Source: CAIODY01 sp041192505
GTDB lineage: Bacteria; Bacteroidota; Bacteroidia; Chitinophagales; CAIODY01
Assembly (NCBI GenBank): GCA_041192505.1
Contig: JBEEMV010000133.1
Location: forward strand, 1 to 8,253
DNA length: 8,253 nucleotides
Reading direction: 5' to 3'
Of this stretch, positions 1-7,508 are shown in pieces. Each line of letters begins with the position of its first letter. Within the stretch, counting starts at the first letter, position 1. A program made the position numbers and the translations under genes. Below the pieces are notes generated by a model, which saw nothing but the letters and a program-made list of their open reading frames with translations, had not been told where the DNA came from and did not search any database.

Positions 1-251
1 ATAATTGATTGCGATAAATTTTGAGACAAAATATTATTTATCCCATCAGGTCGAGTATATAAAATCAATGATGAATCTTCCGCTAAGTTTGCTGAAATCA
101 TCGAGCCATCTAATTTTAAAATGGTAATATTATCTACTGAACAATGGAGCTGATATTTTTTATTATAGGCTGCCATAGCATCTTCTCTACCAATAATATT
201 TCCTGTTGTAATATCAACAGTAACGGTTACTACATCACCAAAACCCGATTT
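1..251 (-). repeat. Direct repeat copy A: shared 3' segment of the two surface-protein genes
   Basis: This stretch is a diverged copy of 8009-8253 in the same orientation. The encoded segments run from KSGFG to NLSQSI in both. By hand alignment 55 of 81 positions are identical, with a two-residue indel (AMAAYNKK against GMVNKK). Both ends of the DNA match almost exactly. The match would be expected to continue leftwards, out of the window, into the sorting domain. Confidence 0.9.
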
Positions 252-3200
252 GCTAATATGATTATTTCGAACCAATCCTACATCAACACGGGTTGCAGAT
301 TTACTGATTTTATAAATTTGAAAATGGTCGGTATTATTATTAAACAACCACGATGCAGGCGTATTAATGTTTATAGAGTTTGTATCAATAGCTGTTGGGT
401 CAACATTAAAAGAAAATGCAACGCCATAAACACTATCCATTGGCAGGGCTGCTGTACCCAACCCGATATGAATAGTTGCAGTTGTGTTTTGATAACATGT
501 ATCAGGACCAATAGTAAGCGTCATCAAATCGGCACCACTTTTTTTACGCAAATGCGTTAAGCCATAATTTTGTAAAATGGCTGTAGTATCATTGCCGTCA
601 ATTATTCCATCGCCATTACAATCGGCATGTTTGGCATCATTGGCAAACCCTGAAGCACTTATACCATAAGGCGTTGCAGGTTGATCAATCCAAACTAATG
701 AAGCATTATTTCTTACAGGCCCAGTAGTTCCATTCAATAATCCGATAGGAAAAATATCAAGATTATTAGCTACTAAATCGCTGTTTGCATCACCTGGCCA
801 AACACAATCGGTTGATAATTTTATAGTGTCAGTTGCCATTGCTGTGCAACCCATTGCATCAGTTACAATAACAGTAATAGTATCTTGCTGTGCAATGCCC
901 CAGCAAATAGTTTGATTGGTAGAATTATAAGCACCACCATGCAAACTGGATGCATTAAATGTATAAGGAGCAACTCCATTATTTGCATTCATATTTAATG
1001 AAACACAAGTGGTAGGGTTAAAGCAAGATTGCGATAAGGCTGCGAAAGAAAGTGTGGGGTTAATTACCGTAACAAAGATTTGATTTGAATTGATAAAACA
1101 CTGATTGAGTGTATCTTTCACAATTAAATTATAACTTGTATTGATGGTTGGATTAACAGCAATTGGGTTACTTGAACCAATTATACTAATTCCATCAAAC
1201 CATGTATAGGTATAATTATTTCCACTACCATTAAAAGTATAATTCAATAAAGTTGACGAACTTAAACAAATTGGATTTGCAGATGCTGTGGATGTAGCTA
1301 TCAAATTTACGAAATTTGAATCTTGATACATTCCGCCATACATTCCGCTTGAACAAATATTGCCCGTATCGGCGGTTATCCACCAAATTATTTTACCATT
1401 TGTTGGTGTAGATGACGGCATCGTACAACTATAAATATTCCCACTAATATTCGATGCCAGAATCGATGTTTGAAGCACCCCATTTATGGAGTACTTTAAC
1501 CATACATTTTTTTGAATAGATGTATTGAAATTTACAATTGCAGTTACCAATCGAGCAATTGAAACACATTGTGTTCCAGCAGGAAAAATGTTTGTTGAAA
1601 TAATATTCGGGGCGTTGATACAATTATTTATAGCAACTAATTGCTGAGAAGTATCGCCACAACCATTAATATCATTAACTATTAATTGAACTAAATAATT
1701 TCCTGAAACAGAATAAGTATGCAGCGGATTTTGAGCATTACTAGTTTGCATATTTATTGAATCACCAAATGACCATAAATATTGTGAAATTGAATTAGCA
1801 CTAAATAGAAATGATGAGTCTATAAAATTGGTAGGTTGACCAATATTGAAATTCTGAACACTAAAGCCTGCTGTTGGTTTTTGATTTACTATTAAATTTA
1901 ATGTTACAATTGAATCACAACCCAAATAATTTGTAAGTGTATCATAGTAAGTGCCGCTTGCAGTAAGGGTTTGATTATTGAAAAAATAATTGTTGCAAGC
2001 TGTTTGGTTGATAGTAGAAGAAGAAATTGGATGAACCGTTAAATTTAAAGTAATAATTGAATCACAACCTAAGTAGTTTGTAAGTGTATCTAAATAAGTA
2101 CCAGTTGATGTTAAATTATTTCCATTGAAAAAGTAAGATTGATTGCTGCAAATGGTTTGATTGATATTAGACGATGAATTTAATACAATGATTGTGTCAA
2201 TATTTGAGGTGTCTGATAACCCAGTATTTATGCAAGTAATTATACAATAATAATTGCTTGATGAAATAATTGTAGAATCGACCAAGAAGTTGTTTGTATC
2301 TATAGGAAGCAAAGCACCATTTTTATACCATTGAAAATGTAATCCTAATATTTGACTAAAATTATTCATCAATGAAATAGTATCAATTGTTTTAACACAA
2401 ATAGCTTTTTTAGACAATTGAATATTACCTGCGGTTGGTTTATTATTGCATACTGTTACACAAATAGTTGGGCTAGATACAGTTGTTAATTGGTGTAAGC
2501 AAACACCCGAAAATGTGTAACAATAATTAGTGTTTAGCTGCAACCCGTTGATTTGTAAATTAGTGGGTAATACATTTGTGTTTTGGACAAAACCATGTAT
2601 TCCACCGCTACTATTTTGATAATACCAGCTTAACTGAAATCGAGAATTAGTAGATAAAACTGGAATGAAATTTCCATTTGGTGTAGCATTTATTAAGACG
2701 CTTGATAGACCATTTGCAACATTTGAAACACTAAAATTTGTGATAGAACAATTACAGTTTTTTGTAAATAAATTTAATGTGATGATTGAATCGCACCCAG
2801 TATAATTGATTAAGGTATCAAAATATAAACCAGCACTATCAAATATTTTATTGTTTAAATAGTAGTTATCGCCAATACAAATTGTATCAAATAATGTTGA
2901 AAAAGATGGGTTGCCTAATCGTAAATTTAAAGTAATAATTGAATCGCAACCTAATATGGATGTAAGTGTGTCAATATAAGTTCCTGCCGTTAATAAATTT
3001 AAACCTTTAAAAAAATAAGGTTGATTATTGCAAATGGTTTGGTTGATGATGTTACTACTTGACCTAATATTTACTGTGTCTTTAAATGTTAAATTCGAAA
3101 TACTATCATACACACTTACCACAAAATTAGTTGAAGTACTTAGTATTGCTACTGGATTTGCAATCGTGTCGTTATTTAATCCAGTGCTTGGATTCCATTT

Positions 3201-5852
3201 ATAATGATAATGCCCCGAACCATTATTTGCCGTAGGGTTGCCGCCTAAGATTACACCATTGCTGCCACAAATAAAAGTATCTCTACCAGCATTAATTTTT
3301 ACATTTGAAATAGTAATATTAAATTCACCAGCACCAATATCAGGTGCAGTACCATTTCCTGCATAACCAATATTGCCAAAGCGAATATTTCCATCAAAAT
3401 CATCTTTAACAATGGAATCAAATACTCCACCACTTTCAGCTAATGTTTGTACACAATTATTTACATGTAAATAATTTGAACTAGCTGGATTTGAAGTAAA
3501 TAATAATGTATTTTCTGTTTTACTGTTTCTCTCTCTTGGGTAAATAGCCGTTTGAAGCGACTGCAATGTTTGATGATTAATGCCTTGTCCATCGCTATAA
3601 ATTAAATGGGTTGAAGACGGATTACCAACATACCAAATATTATTATTACTCGAATCAGAACAACCAGAATAGTTTGTGCCGCTCGAAACCATTTTTAAAC
3701 CATATATTATTCCTGTGGGATTTGCTCCTACATTATTAGTGGCATTAATAATTAAATTGTTTCTAAGAATTATACTCTGTGGTGCAGCTATTCCAAACAT
3801 TTTAATGGCAACTGAACCAAATAAATTGTTGGGAACAGTACCATTTAAATAAATAGTATTATTTTGAACATTAACTCCATTTGAATTTACTATTTCCATT
3901 CCAATTTGAGCTTCGGAACTAGTTGAAAATGGCGTACTAAAATTACCAATGATATTATTTGATATATCATCATTTTTAAGTTTAACACCATGCCCAGTAA
4001 ATATGTATATTCCTTTGCATCCTGTACTAAAAGCATTGCTTGAACTCAAATCAGTAACACTATTTTTTGTAACCTTTGTGGATAAAAAAGTTCCACCTAC
4101 AGCAATTCCAGTTCCACCAGCAGCAATATTTTTTATTTTATTATTGGATAGGGTAAGTGAGTTATTAATTCCATAACCGCCACCACCGCCCACATTTATA
4201 GCCATTCCTCTGCCAAAAAGATTTGTAATAATATTAGATTCCATTTTTAAATCATTGCCTGTAGAATATTGTTGGAATACATTTATAACTGGCGCTGTAA
4301 TATTTTTAATTATATTATTTGAATAACTTTCATAATTGGAAACACTATAGGTAGTTTTATTCTCAACGCAAAAAATACTTCCAGTTTGAGTAAGCCCATT
4401 ACTTACAATACTAAAAACAATATTGCTTATGATATTGTTGTCGAAAACCAATGAGTCTGCCGTTCCTCTATGTGTTAACAAGAACAAAGTACCTCTGTAT
4501 AAGGCAGAGTTAATTAGCGAATTGTTTTTAATAAAATTATTATGACCAACTGTTCCTAACTTCAAAAAGCTAAAGTTTCCATAATCAGCAGTGTCATTTT
4601 CACTAGTATTATCACTAAAAATCATATCAACCCCTATTGGTACAGTATAGTTAGAGTTTGTAGAACTTAGATTTGAATAAACGCTAAAACAAATTAGTTC
4701 ATAAGCACTACCAACGCTAATCTTTTGGTTAAATGAAATTTCATTTTTCGAGATATTTAACCCTCCCCGATACCCAACTATTGCAACACCGACCATTGAA
4801 TCTATTGTGTGCATTATTGGTTTTAACTCTACGGTATTTTCCTTAATGAGTACATTATTTGGAATAATAAAATTCTCTCCATTTTTTTCTAAACAAATTC
4901 CATACATATTTTTTGTACTAAAATTTGTGTTGATTGGAGGAAGAAAATGATTGATGTTACTAATAGAATTAAATGAAATTTTTAATTGTATTTGATTAAT
5001 ACAATAAATTCCATATCTCTTAATATTGGGAAACGGATATGTTGAAAAATCCCCTCCCCAATTCGTTATAGTATTTCCTGTAGTTATTGTATACCCACCA
5101 ATATCATTTCCTGTATCATACAATGTTTGATTGGGTGTGGCAGCAGTATCGTTAAACCCTTTAAAATAAATACCCGAATACACATTTTGTATTGCGTTAT
5201 TATAAATCTTATTGTAATTATTTGCATCAAATGTAGATGCAGGAATAATAGTTGCAAATGAATTGCGTTTTGTATTACCAAATAAAATACCGACGCTATA
5301 AATGTTTGCTTGATTTAATGTAATGGAGCAATTTTTAATTGTATTATTTTGACAGCCATCAAAAGGCGCTATTGAATTAAGTTTATAAAAAGCATACCCA
5401 AATTCCATTTGTGTTGTTGCAGTAGTATTAGCCACAGATTCTGAAACATCAATGCCGTCAATAGTTACATAATCGCAACCATTTAACGAAAAAATACAAT
5501 CACCCATTGTTCCAACTACATTGTTTGATATCGTACCAACGTAAGCAATAATTAAAGGATTTTGCCCTACTCCACTTTTTTTAAATGTTAAGGTATTGGT
5601 TGAATTTAATGTGTTATTTAAAATAGCGCTTCCTAACGAAATTGATACAATTTCATTTTCTGTATAACCACTTGCAATATTAATTGTAACGGCACTTGAT
5701 ATACCTAAACCATTTAACGAATCAACAGCTTGCTTAATGGTAGCAAATCCATTAGGATAAGTTCCTGGTATAGCATAATTCCCTGCCAGTTGGGTTGCCT
5801 TAGCACCCAACCCCATCAATAAAAAAACAAGTATTGTAATTATCCTTTTCAT
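1..5852 (-). CDS. Giant secreted modular surface protein (beta-helix, Ig/PKD-like, dockerin-like, cohesin-like), 3' end outside window
   Basis: The frame is open on the minus strand from ATG at 5852-5850 to the left edge, giving about 1950 residues without a stop; I checked its phase at six points. The start is chosen because it opens a classic signal peptide, MKRIITILVFLLMGLGAKA, with likely cleavage after residue 19. Module order: an N-terminal motif GTYPNGFATIKQAVDSLNGL (residues about 30-49), beta-helix (about 60-844), Ig-like (848-932), two GCDSI repeats (934-1028), Fn3-like (about 1032-1136), Ig-like (1137-1225), two GCDSI repeats (1229-1320), PKD (about 1323-1411), further Ig-like stretches (1411-1680), dockerin-like (about 1683-1768) and cohesin-like (1773 on). 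It stops at the edge at NLSQSI, exactly where the paralog at 7786-8253 enters its T9SS sorting domain, so about 80 residues are probably missing. Known for such proteins: Sec export, then T9SS to the surface. An adhesin or matrix role is inferred; no catalytic motif was seen. Confidence 0.95.
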   Translation of the reverse strand, partial: MKRIITILVFLLMGLGAKATQLAGNYAIPGTYPNGFATIKQAVDSLNGLGISSAVTINIASGYTENEIVSISLGSAILNNTLNSTNTLTFKKSGVGQNPLIIAYVGTISNNVVGTMGDCIFSLNGCDYVTIDGIDVSESVANTTATTQMEFGYAFYKLNSIAPFDGCQNNTIKNCSITLNQANIYSVGILFGNTKRNSFATIIPASTFDANNYNKIYNNAIQNVYSGIYFKGFNDTAATPNQTLYDTGNDIGGYTITTGNTITNWGGDFSTYPFPNIKRYGIYCINQIQLKISFNSISNINHFLPPINTNFSTKNMYGICLEKNGENFIIPNNVLIKENTVELKPIMHTIDSMVGVAIVGYRGGLNISKNEISFNQKISVGSAYELICFSVYSNLSSTNSNYTVPIGVDMIFSDNTSENDTADYGNFSFLKLGTVGHNNFIKNNSLINSALYRGTLFLLTHRGTADSLVFDNNIISNIVFSIVSNGLTQTGSIFCVENKTTYSVSNYESYSNNIIKNITAPVINVFQQYSTGNDLKMESNIITNLFGRGMAINVGGGGGYGINNSLTLSNNKIKNIAAGGTGIAVGGTFLSTKVTKNSVTDLSSSNAFSTGCKGIYIFTGHGVKLKNDDISNNIIGNFSTPFSTSSEAQIGMEIVNSNGVNVQNNTIYLNGTVPNNLFGSVAIKMFGIAAPQSIILRNNLIINATNNVGANPTGIIYGLKMVSSGTNYSGCSDSSNNNIWYVGNPSSTHLIYSDGQGINHQTLQSLQTAIYPRERNSKTENTLLFTSNPASSNYLHVNNCVQTLAESGGVFDSIVKDDFDGNIRFGNIGYAGNGTAPDIGAGEFNITISNVKINAGRDTFICGSNGVILGGNPTANNGSGHYHYKWNPSTGLNNDTIANPVAILSTSTNFVVSVYDSISNLTFKDTVNIRSSSNIINQTICNNQPYFFKGLNLLTAGTYIDTLTSILGCDSIITLNLRLGNPSFSTLFDTICIGDNYYLNNKIFDSAGLYFDTLINYTGCDSIITLNLFTKNCNCSITNFSVSNVANGLSSVLINATPNGNFIPVLSTNSRFQLSWYYQNSSGGIHGFVQNTNVLPTNLQINGLQLNTNYCYTFSGVCLHQLTTVSSPTICVTVCNNKPTAGNIQLSKKAICVKTIDTISLMNNFSQILGLHFQWYKNGALLPIDTNNFLVDSTIISSSNYYCIITCINTGLSDTSNIDTIIVLNSSSNINQTICSNQSYFFNGNNLTSTGTYLDTLTNYLGCDSIITLNLTVHPISSSTINQTACNNYFFNNQTLTASGTYYDTLTNYLGCDSIVTLNLIVNQKPTAGFSVQNFNIGQPTNFIDSSFLFSANSISQYLWSFGDSINMQTSNAQNPLHTYSVSGNYLVQLIVNDINGCGDTSQQLVAINNCINAPNIISTNIFPAGTQCVSIARLVTAIVNFNTSIQKNVWLKYSINGVLQTSILASNISGNIYSCTMPSSTPTNGKIIWWITADTGNICSSGMYGGMYQDSNFVNLIATSTASANPICLSSSTLLNYTFNGSGNNYTYTWFDGISIIGSSNPIAVNPTINTSYNLIVKDTLNQCFINSNQIFVTVINPTLSFAALSQSCFNPTTCVSLNMNANNGVAPYTFNASSLHGGAYNSTNQTICWGIAQQDTITVIVTDAMGCTAMATDTIKLSTDCVWPGDANSDLVANNLDIFPIGLLNGTTGPVRNNASLVWIDQPATPYGISASGFANDAKHADCNGDGIIDGNDTTAILQNYGLTHLRKKSGADLMTLTIGPDTCYQNTTATIHIGLGTAALPMDSVYGVAFSFNVDPTAIDTNSININTPASWLFNNNTDHFQIYKISKSATRVDVGLVRNNHISKSGFGDVVTVTVDITTGNIIGREDAMAAYNKKYQLHCSVDNITILKLDGSMISANLAEDSSLILYTRPDGINNILSQNLSQSI
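60..535 (-). other. Cohesin-like beta-sandwich segment following the dockerin-like part
   Basis: Residues from about 1773 to 1930 start GADLMTLTIGPD and include IHIGLGTAALPMDSVYGVAF followed by NVDPTAID, and then VDVGLVR...SGFGDVVTVTVDI. This arrangement (I-x-I-x-L, V-x-G-x-x-F, D-P, then G-x-G-x-V-x-x-V-x-V) resembles cohesin-fold modules. The last part is repeated in the paralog at the right edge of the window. The call rests on pattern only; another Ig-like fold is possible. Confidence 0.5.
545..806 (-). other. Dockerin-like segment with two intact calcium-binding loops
   Basis: Two canonical EF-hand-like loops of the D-x-N-x-D-x6-D type are visible: DANSDLVANNLD (residues 1688-1699) and DCNGDGIIDGND (1744-1755). 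Both keep Asp at 1, Asn at 3, Asp at 5 and Asp at 12. The segment opens with VWPGD and includes GLLNGTTGPVR and KHADC, the form common in Bacteroidota surface proteins. The loops start 56 residues apart, wider than in a classical type I dockerin, because of an insert containing LVWIDQP. Calcium binding is well supported by the residues; cohesin partnership is inferred only. Confidence 0.85.
1620..1886 (-). other. PKD domain of the giant surface protein
   Basis: Residues about 1323-1411 carry the PKD signature: PTAGFSV near the start, then WSFGDS, NAQNPLHTY, SGNYLVQLIVND and a closing GCGDT. PKD domains are Ig-fold modules typical of extracellular proteins, where they act as spacers or bind glycans or protein. 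It follows GCDSI repeat 4 directly and precedes an Ig-like stretch containing the tryptophan pair IIWWITADTG. Confidence 0.85.
1893..2168 (-). repeat. GCDSI repeats 3 and 4 (tandem protein repeats)
   Basis: This second pair (2040-2168, residues 1229-1271; 1893-2015, residues 1280-1320) has the same pattern: INQTICSNQSYFF...GTYLDTLTNYLGCDSI and INQTACNNYFF...GTYYDTLTNYLGCDSI. The TLTNYLGCDSI segment is identical in units 3 and 4. Their DNA is still clearly similar (compare 1892-1944 with 2041-2091), which points to recent duplication. An Fn3-like and an Ig-like module separate this pair from repeats 1 and 2. Confidence 0.9.
2769..3053 (-). repeat. GCDSI repeats 1 and 2 (tandem protein repeats)
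   Basis: Two consecutive units (2922-3053, residues 934-977; 2769-2897, residues 986-1028) share the pattern T-I-C, aromatic pair, G-x-Y-x-D-T-L, G-C-D-S-I-I-T-L-N-L. Unit 1 reads TICNNQPYFF...GTYIDTL...GCDSIITLNL; unit 2 reads TICIGDNYYL...GLYFDTL...GCDSIITLNL. Each has two cysteines, one near the start and one in GCDS, which could pair within the unit. Similar repeats are common in large Bacteroidota T9SS cargo, where they probably act as stalk-like beta-sandwich spacers. That function is inferred. Confidence 0.9.
3321..5675 (-). other. Right-handed parallel beta-helix region of the giant surface protein
   Basis: Residues about 60-844 are rich in Asn, Ile, Gly and Ser and carry many short coils of the form N-x-I-x-N, such as NNTIKNCSI, YNKIYNNAIQNV, SNNIIKNIT and NNTIYLNG. 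This pattern is typical of pectate-lyase-like beta-helices with an Asn ladder. The stretch closes with DIGAGEF (residues 838-844), a variant of the DIGAYEF-type motif that often ends such domains in Bacteroidota proteins. A run of five glycines (GGGGGYG, near 4180-4200) interrupts one coil. I see no clear Asp catalytic cluster of a polysaccharide lyase, so binding or adhesion is more likely than enzyme activity, but this cannot be excluded by eye. Confidence 0.8.
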
Positions 5853-5873
5853 GGTAATTATATTTTTATGATA

Positions 5874-5904
5874 CAAAACTCAATTAATTAATACTATAAT
5901 ACAA
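5874..5904 (-). promoter_or_regulatory. Candidate Bacteroidota-type promoter for the giant surface protein gene
   Basis: On the minus strand GAGTTTTG (5881-5874) matches the Bacteroides -7 consensus TAnnTTTG at all fixed positions except the first. A CTTG lies upstream (TTG at 5904-5902), with 20 bases between the two, in the range known for the -33 TTTG element. Transcription would begin about 15 bases before the ATG at 5852. No Shine-Dalgarno sequence precedes the ATG, only AT-rich sequence, which is usual in this phylum. In so AT-rich a region a match like this can arise by chance. Confidence 0.35.
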
Positions 5905-5942
5905 GTACAAAAAAAAGCTATTATCCATAGTATGATGTAATA

Positions 5943-5956
5943 TTATTTTAAAATAA
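5943..5956. repeat. 14-bp perfect palindrome in the divergent intergenic region
   Basis: TTATTTTAAAATAA reads the same on both strands. It lies about midway in the 146-bp gap between the divergent starts, 43 bases before the ATG at 5999. It could be a binding site for a dimeric regulator, but it is pure A/T in an AT-rich gap, so chance is a real alternative. Confidence 0.4.
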
Positions 5957-5962
5957 GCTTTG

Positions 5963-5987
5963 TTTAGTATAGTTTTACTATATTAAA
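5963..5987. repeat. Hyphenated inverted repeat just upstream of the helical-protein gene
   Basis: TTTAGTATAG and CTATATTAAA flank a five-base loop and pair over 10 positions with one G-T mismatch (a wobble pair if transcribed). The repeat ends 11 bases before the first ATG at 5999, so it could be an operator or a leader hairpin. Inside it TAGTTTTA (5970-5977) resembles a -7 element lacking the final G, but no well-spaced -33 element was found for it. Confidence 0.45.
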
Positions 5988-5998
5988 TAATCTTTAGT

Positions 5999-7408
5999 AT
6001 GATGAATAATTCAAAACTACTGTTGCTAATCAATACATTTTCGCCTCAAGAAATTCACCGTTTTCGATTGTATTTACAAAGCCCTTATCATAATGCTAAT
6101 CCTTTATTTTATGAGTTGTTTGAAGCCGTTCGCCCATTTTTACATTCACGAAATAAAAATGAAATTAATGCTTTATTGGTTTGGAAACAAATAAACAAGA
6201 AGGCAAAATTTAATCCATTGCAGTTTAATAAATATTGCTCGGCATTATATCAATTAGCTACCAGTTTTATTTCGTTAAATAATTTAGAAACAAAAAGCAG
6301 CGCCATCGAGCTTAATTATTTGCAAATACTAAATCAGCGAAAGCTTACAGATTTGTTTTTGTATCATGCTACAAAAACAAAAAATGAGATTGAGCAACAA
6401 GCCGAAAACTCAACCTATTATTTTGATATTTTTTTATGGCAGCAGCAAATAAATAATTATCAAGAAATATTGCAAAGCCGCACCGAACCCAGGAATACAG
6501 CCGATGTATTAACTTCGTTAGATAATTTTTATCTACATCAAAAATTAAAATATTGGAGTGCAGCATTGCATTACAAAAAAATGTTTGATACGCCTGTAAT
6601 TATTTTATGGGAAGATTTTTTGTTAGATTATTTGCAGCAAAATAAAATGGTAGATGAAACAATAGAAATAAATAGGCAAATATTATTAATGGAAACTTCA
6701 GCCGATGCTGCGCTTTATTACAAATGGCTAAAAGAAAAATTATTGCTTCGCAAAAGCAAATTATCAGCTACTACAAAAAAAGAAATTTATTTGTTCTTAA
6801 TAAATTATTGCATTGCTCAAATTAATTCGGGTGATGTAAATTTTTATAAAGAGATTTTTGAAATTTATAAAATAGCATTGCAACTAAATTTAATTGTTCA
6901 ACAAAAAACAATTAGTCCCTGGGATTTTAAAAATATCATTACCGTTGCTTTGCAACAAAAAGAAATAAACTGGGCTGAAAACTTTATCTTAAAATACAAT
7001 TTATGTTTACCAAAAGATGAAATTGAAAATGCATACAGCTACAATTTAGCTAAAGTATTTTTTATTCAAAAAAAATATACCGAATCGTTGAAACTATTGA
7101 ATCAAGTAGCTTATACCGATATTTTTTATCAATTAGATATTAAAGTAATGCAAGCAAAAACTTTATTTGAGTTAAATGAATTAGATACATTAGATGATTT
7201 GATGGCAAGCTTCAATAAATTATTGAATCGAAAAAGAAAGCTATCCATTCATTATCAAAAGCGGTATAAAAAATTTGTATTGTATTTTCAAAAATTACTA
7301 AAAGCCAATAATAAAAAAATGGCAAACCTCATTTTAAAACAATTAAATGCGGATGCCGAAGTGCCCGATAAAAATTGGTTGATAGAAAAGTTGAATAGTT
7401 TGCAGTAA
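5999..7408 (+). CDS. Uncharacterised helical TPR-like protein
   Basis: The frame gives 469 residues from ATG 5999 to TAA 7408. A second ATG follows at once (6002), so the start is uncertain by one codon; no ribosome binding site is visible to decide. There is no signal peptide or membrane segment, so it is probably cytoplasmic. The sequence looks all-helical and rich in Leu, Lys, Gln, Asn and Tyr. The N-terminus has a motif, FSPQEIHRFRLYLQSPYHN, that I associate with conserved hypothetical proteins of Bacteroidota. Near residues 345-385, YNLAKVFFIQKKYTESLKLL followed by QAKTLFELNELDTLDDLM looks like TPR helix pairs. I do not recognise a specific function. It is transcribed away from the left surface-protein gene and towards the 3' end of the right one, so it is probably a single-gene unit. 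A scaffold role would fit a TPR fold but is inference. Confidence 0.9.
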   Translation: MMNNSKLLLLINTFSPQEIHRFRLYLQSPYHNANPLFYELFEAVRPFLHSRNKNEINALLVWKQINKKAKFNPLQFNKYCSALYQLATSFISLNNLETKSSAIELNYLQILNQRKLTDLFLYHATKTKNEIEQQAENSTYYFDIFLWQQQINNYQEILQSRTEPRNTADVLTSLDNFYLHQKLKYWSAALHYKKMFDTPVIILWEDFLLDYLQQNKMVDETIEINRQILLMETSADAALYYKWLKEKLLLRKSKLSATTKKEIYLFLINYCIAQINSGDVNFYKEIFEIYKIALQLNLIVQQKTISPWDFKNIITVALQQKEINWAENFILKYNLCLPKDEIENAYSYNLAKVFFIQKKYTESLKLLNQVAYTDIFYQLDIKVMQAKTLFELNELDTLDDLMASFNKLLNRKRKLSIHYQKRYKKFVLYFQKLLKANNKKMANLILKQLNADAEVPDKNWLIEKLNSLQ

Positions 7409-7508
7409 GCAGTTAGTAGTCTTTAGTTAGTCCAAGTTAAGTGTTAGGAAGTTAAATATGATTCGACTTGTCATAGTGAGCTTGTCGAACTAAGGTAAAT
7501 TAAAACCA
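7409..7508. other. Non-coding spacer with short repeats and a TTCGAC/GTCGAA inverted repeat
   Basis: Directly after the TAA at 7408 come short echoes (TTAGTAGTC, TTAGTTAGTC). Then TTCGAC (7462-7467) and GTCGAA (7484-7489) form a 6-bp inverted repeat around a 16-base loop containing GTCATAGTGAGCTTGTC. Sequences of this kind (GTCGAA with CATAGTGAGC) recur between genes in many Bacteroidota genomes, so this is probably a dispersed intergenic repeat. No coding potential was seen. Confidence 0.5.

Noticed and set aside
144..560. Plus-strand open frame of 138 codons
   Set aside because: It lies antisense to the dockerin-like and cohesin-like coding region. Its translation has no recognisable domain, while the minus-strand frame carries intact calcium loops.
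1893..3053. CRISPR-like array suggested by recurring sequence
   Set aside because: The recurring stretches are in-frame protein repeats with diverged DNA and no uniform spacers.
3949..4176. Plus-strand open frame of 75 codons
   Set aside because: Antisense shadow of the beta-helix region; it shows no family motif and no promoter.
5084..5281. Minus-strand open frame of 65 codons
   Set aside because: It overlaps the giant gene in another frame on the same strand, and its composition is that of a frame-shifted reading.
6369..6566. Minus-strand open frame of 65 codons
   Set aside because: Antisense shadow inside the helical-protein gene, with no motif.
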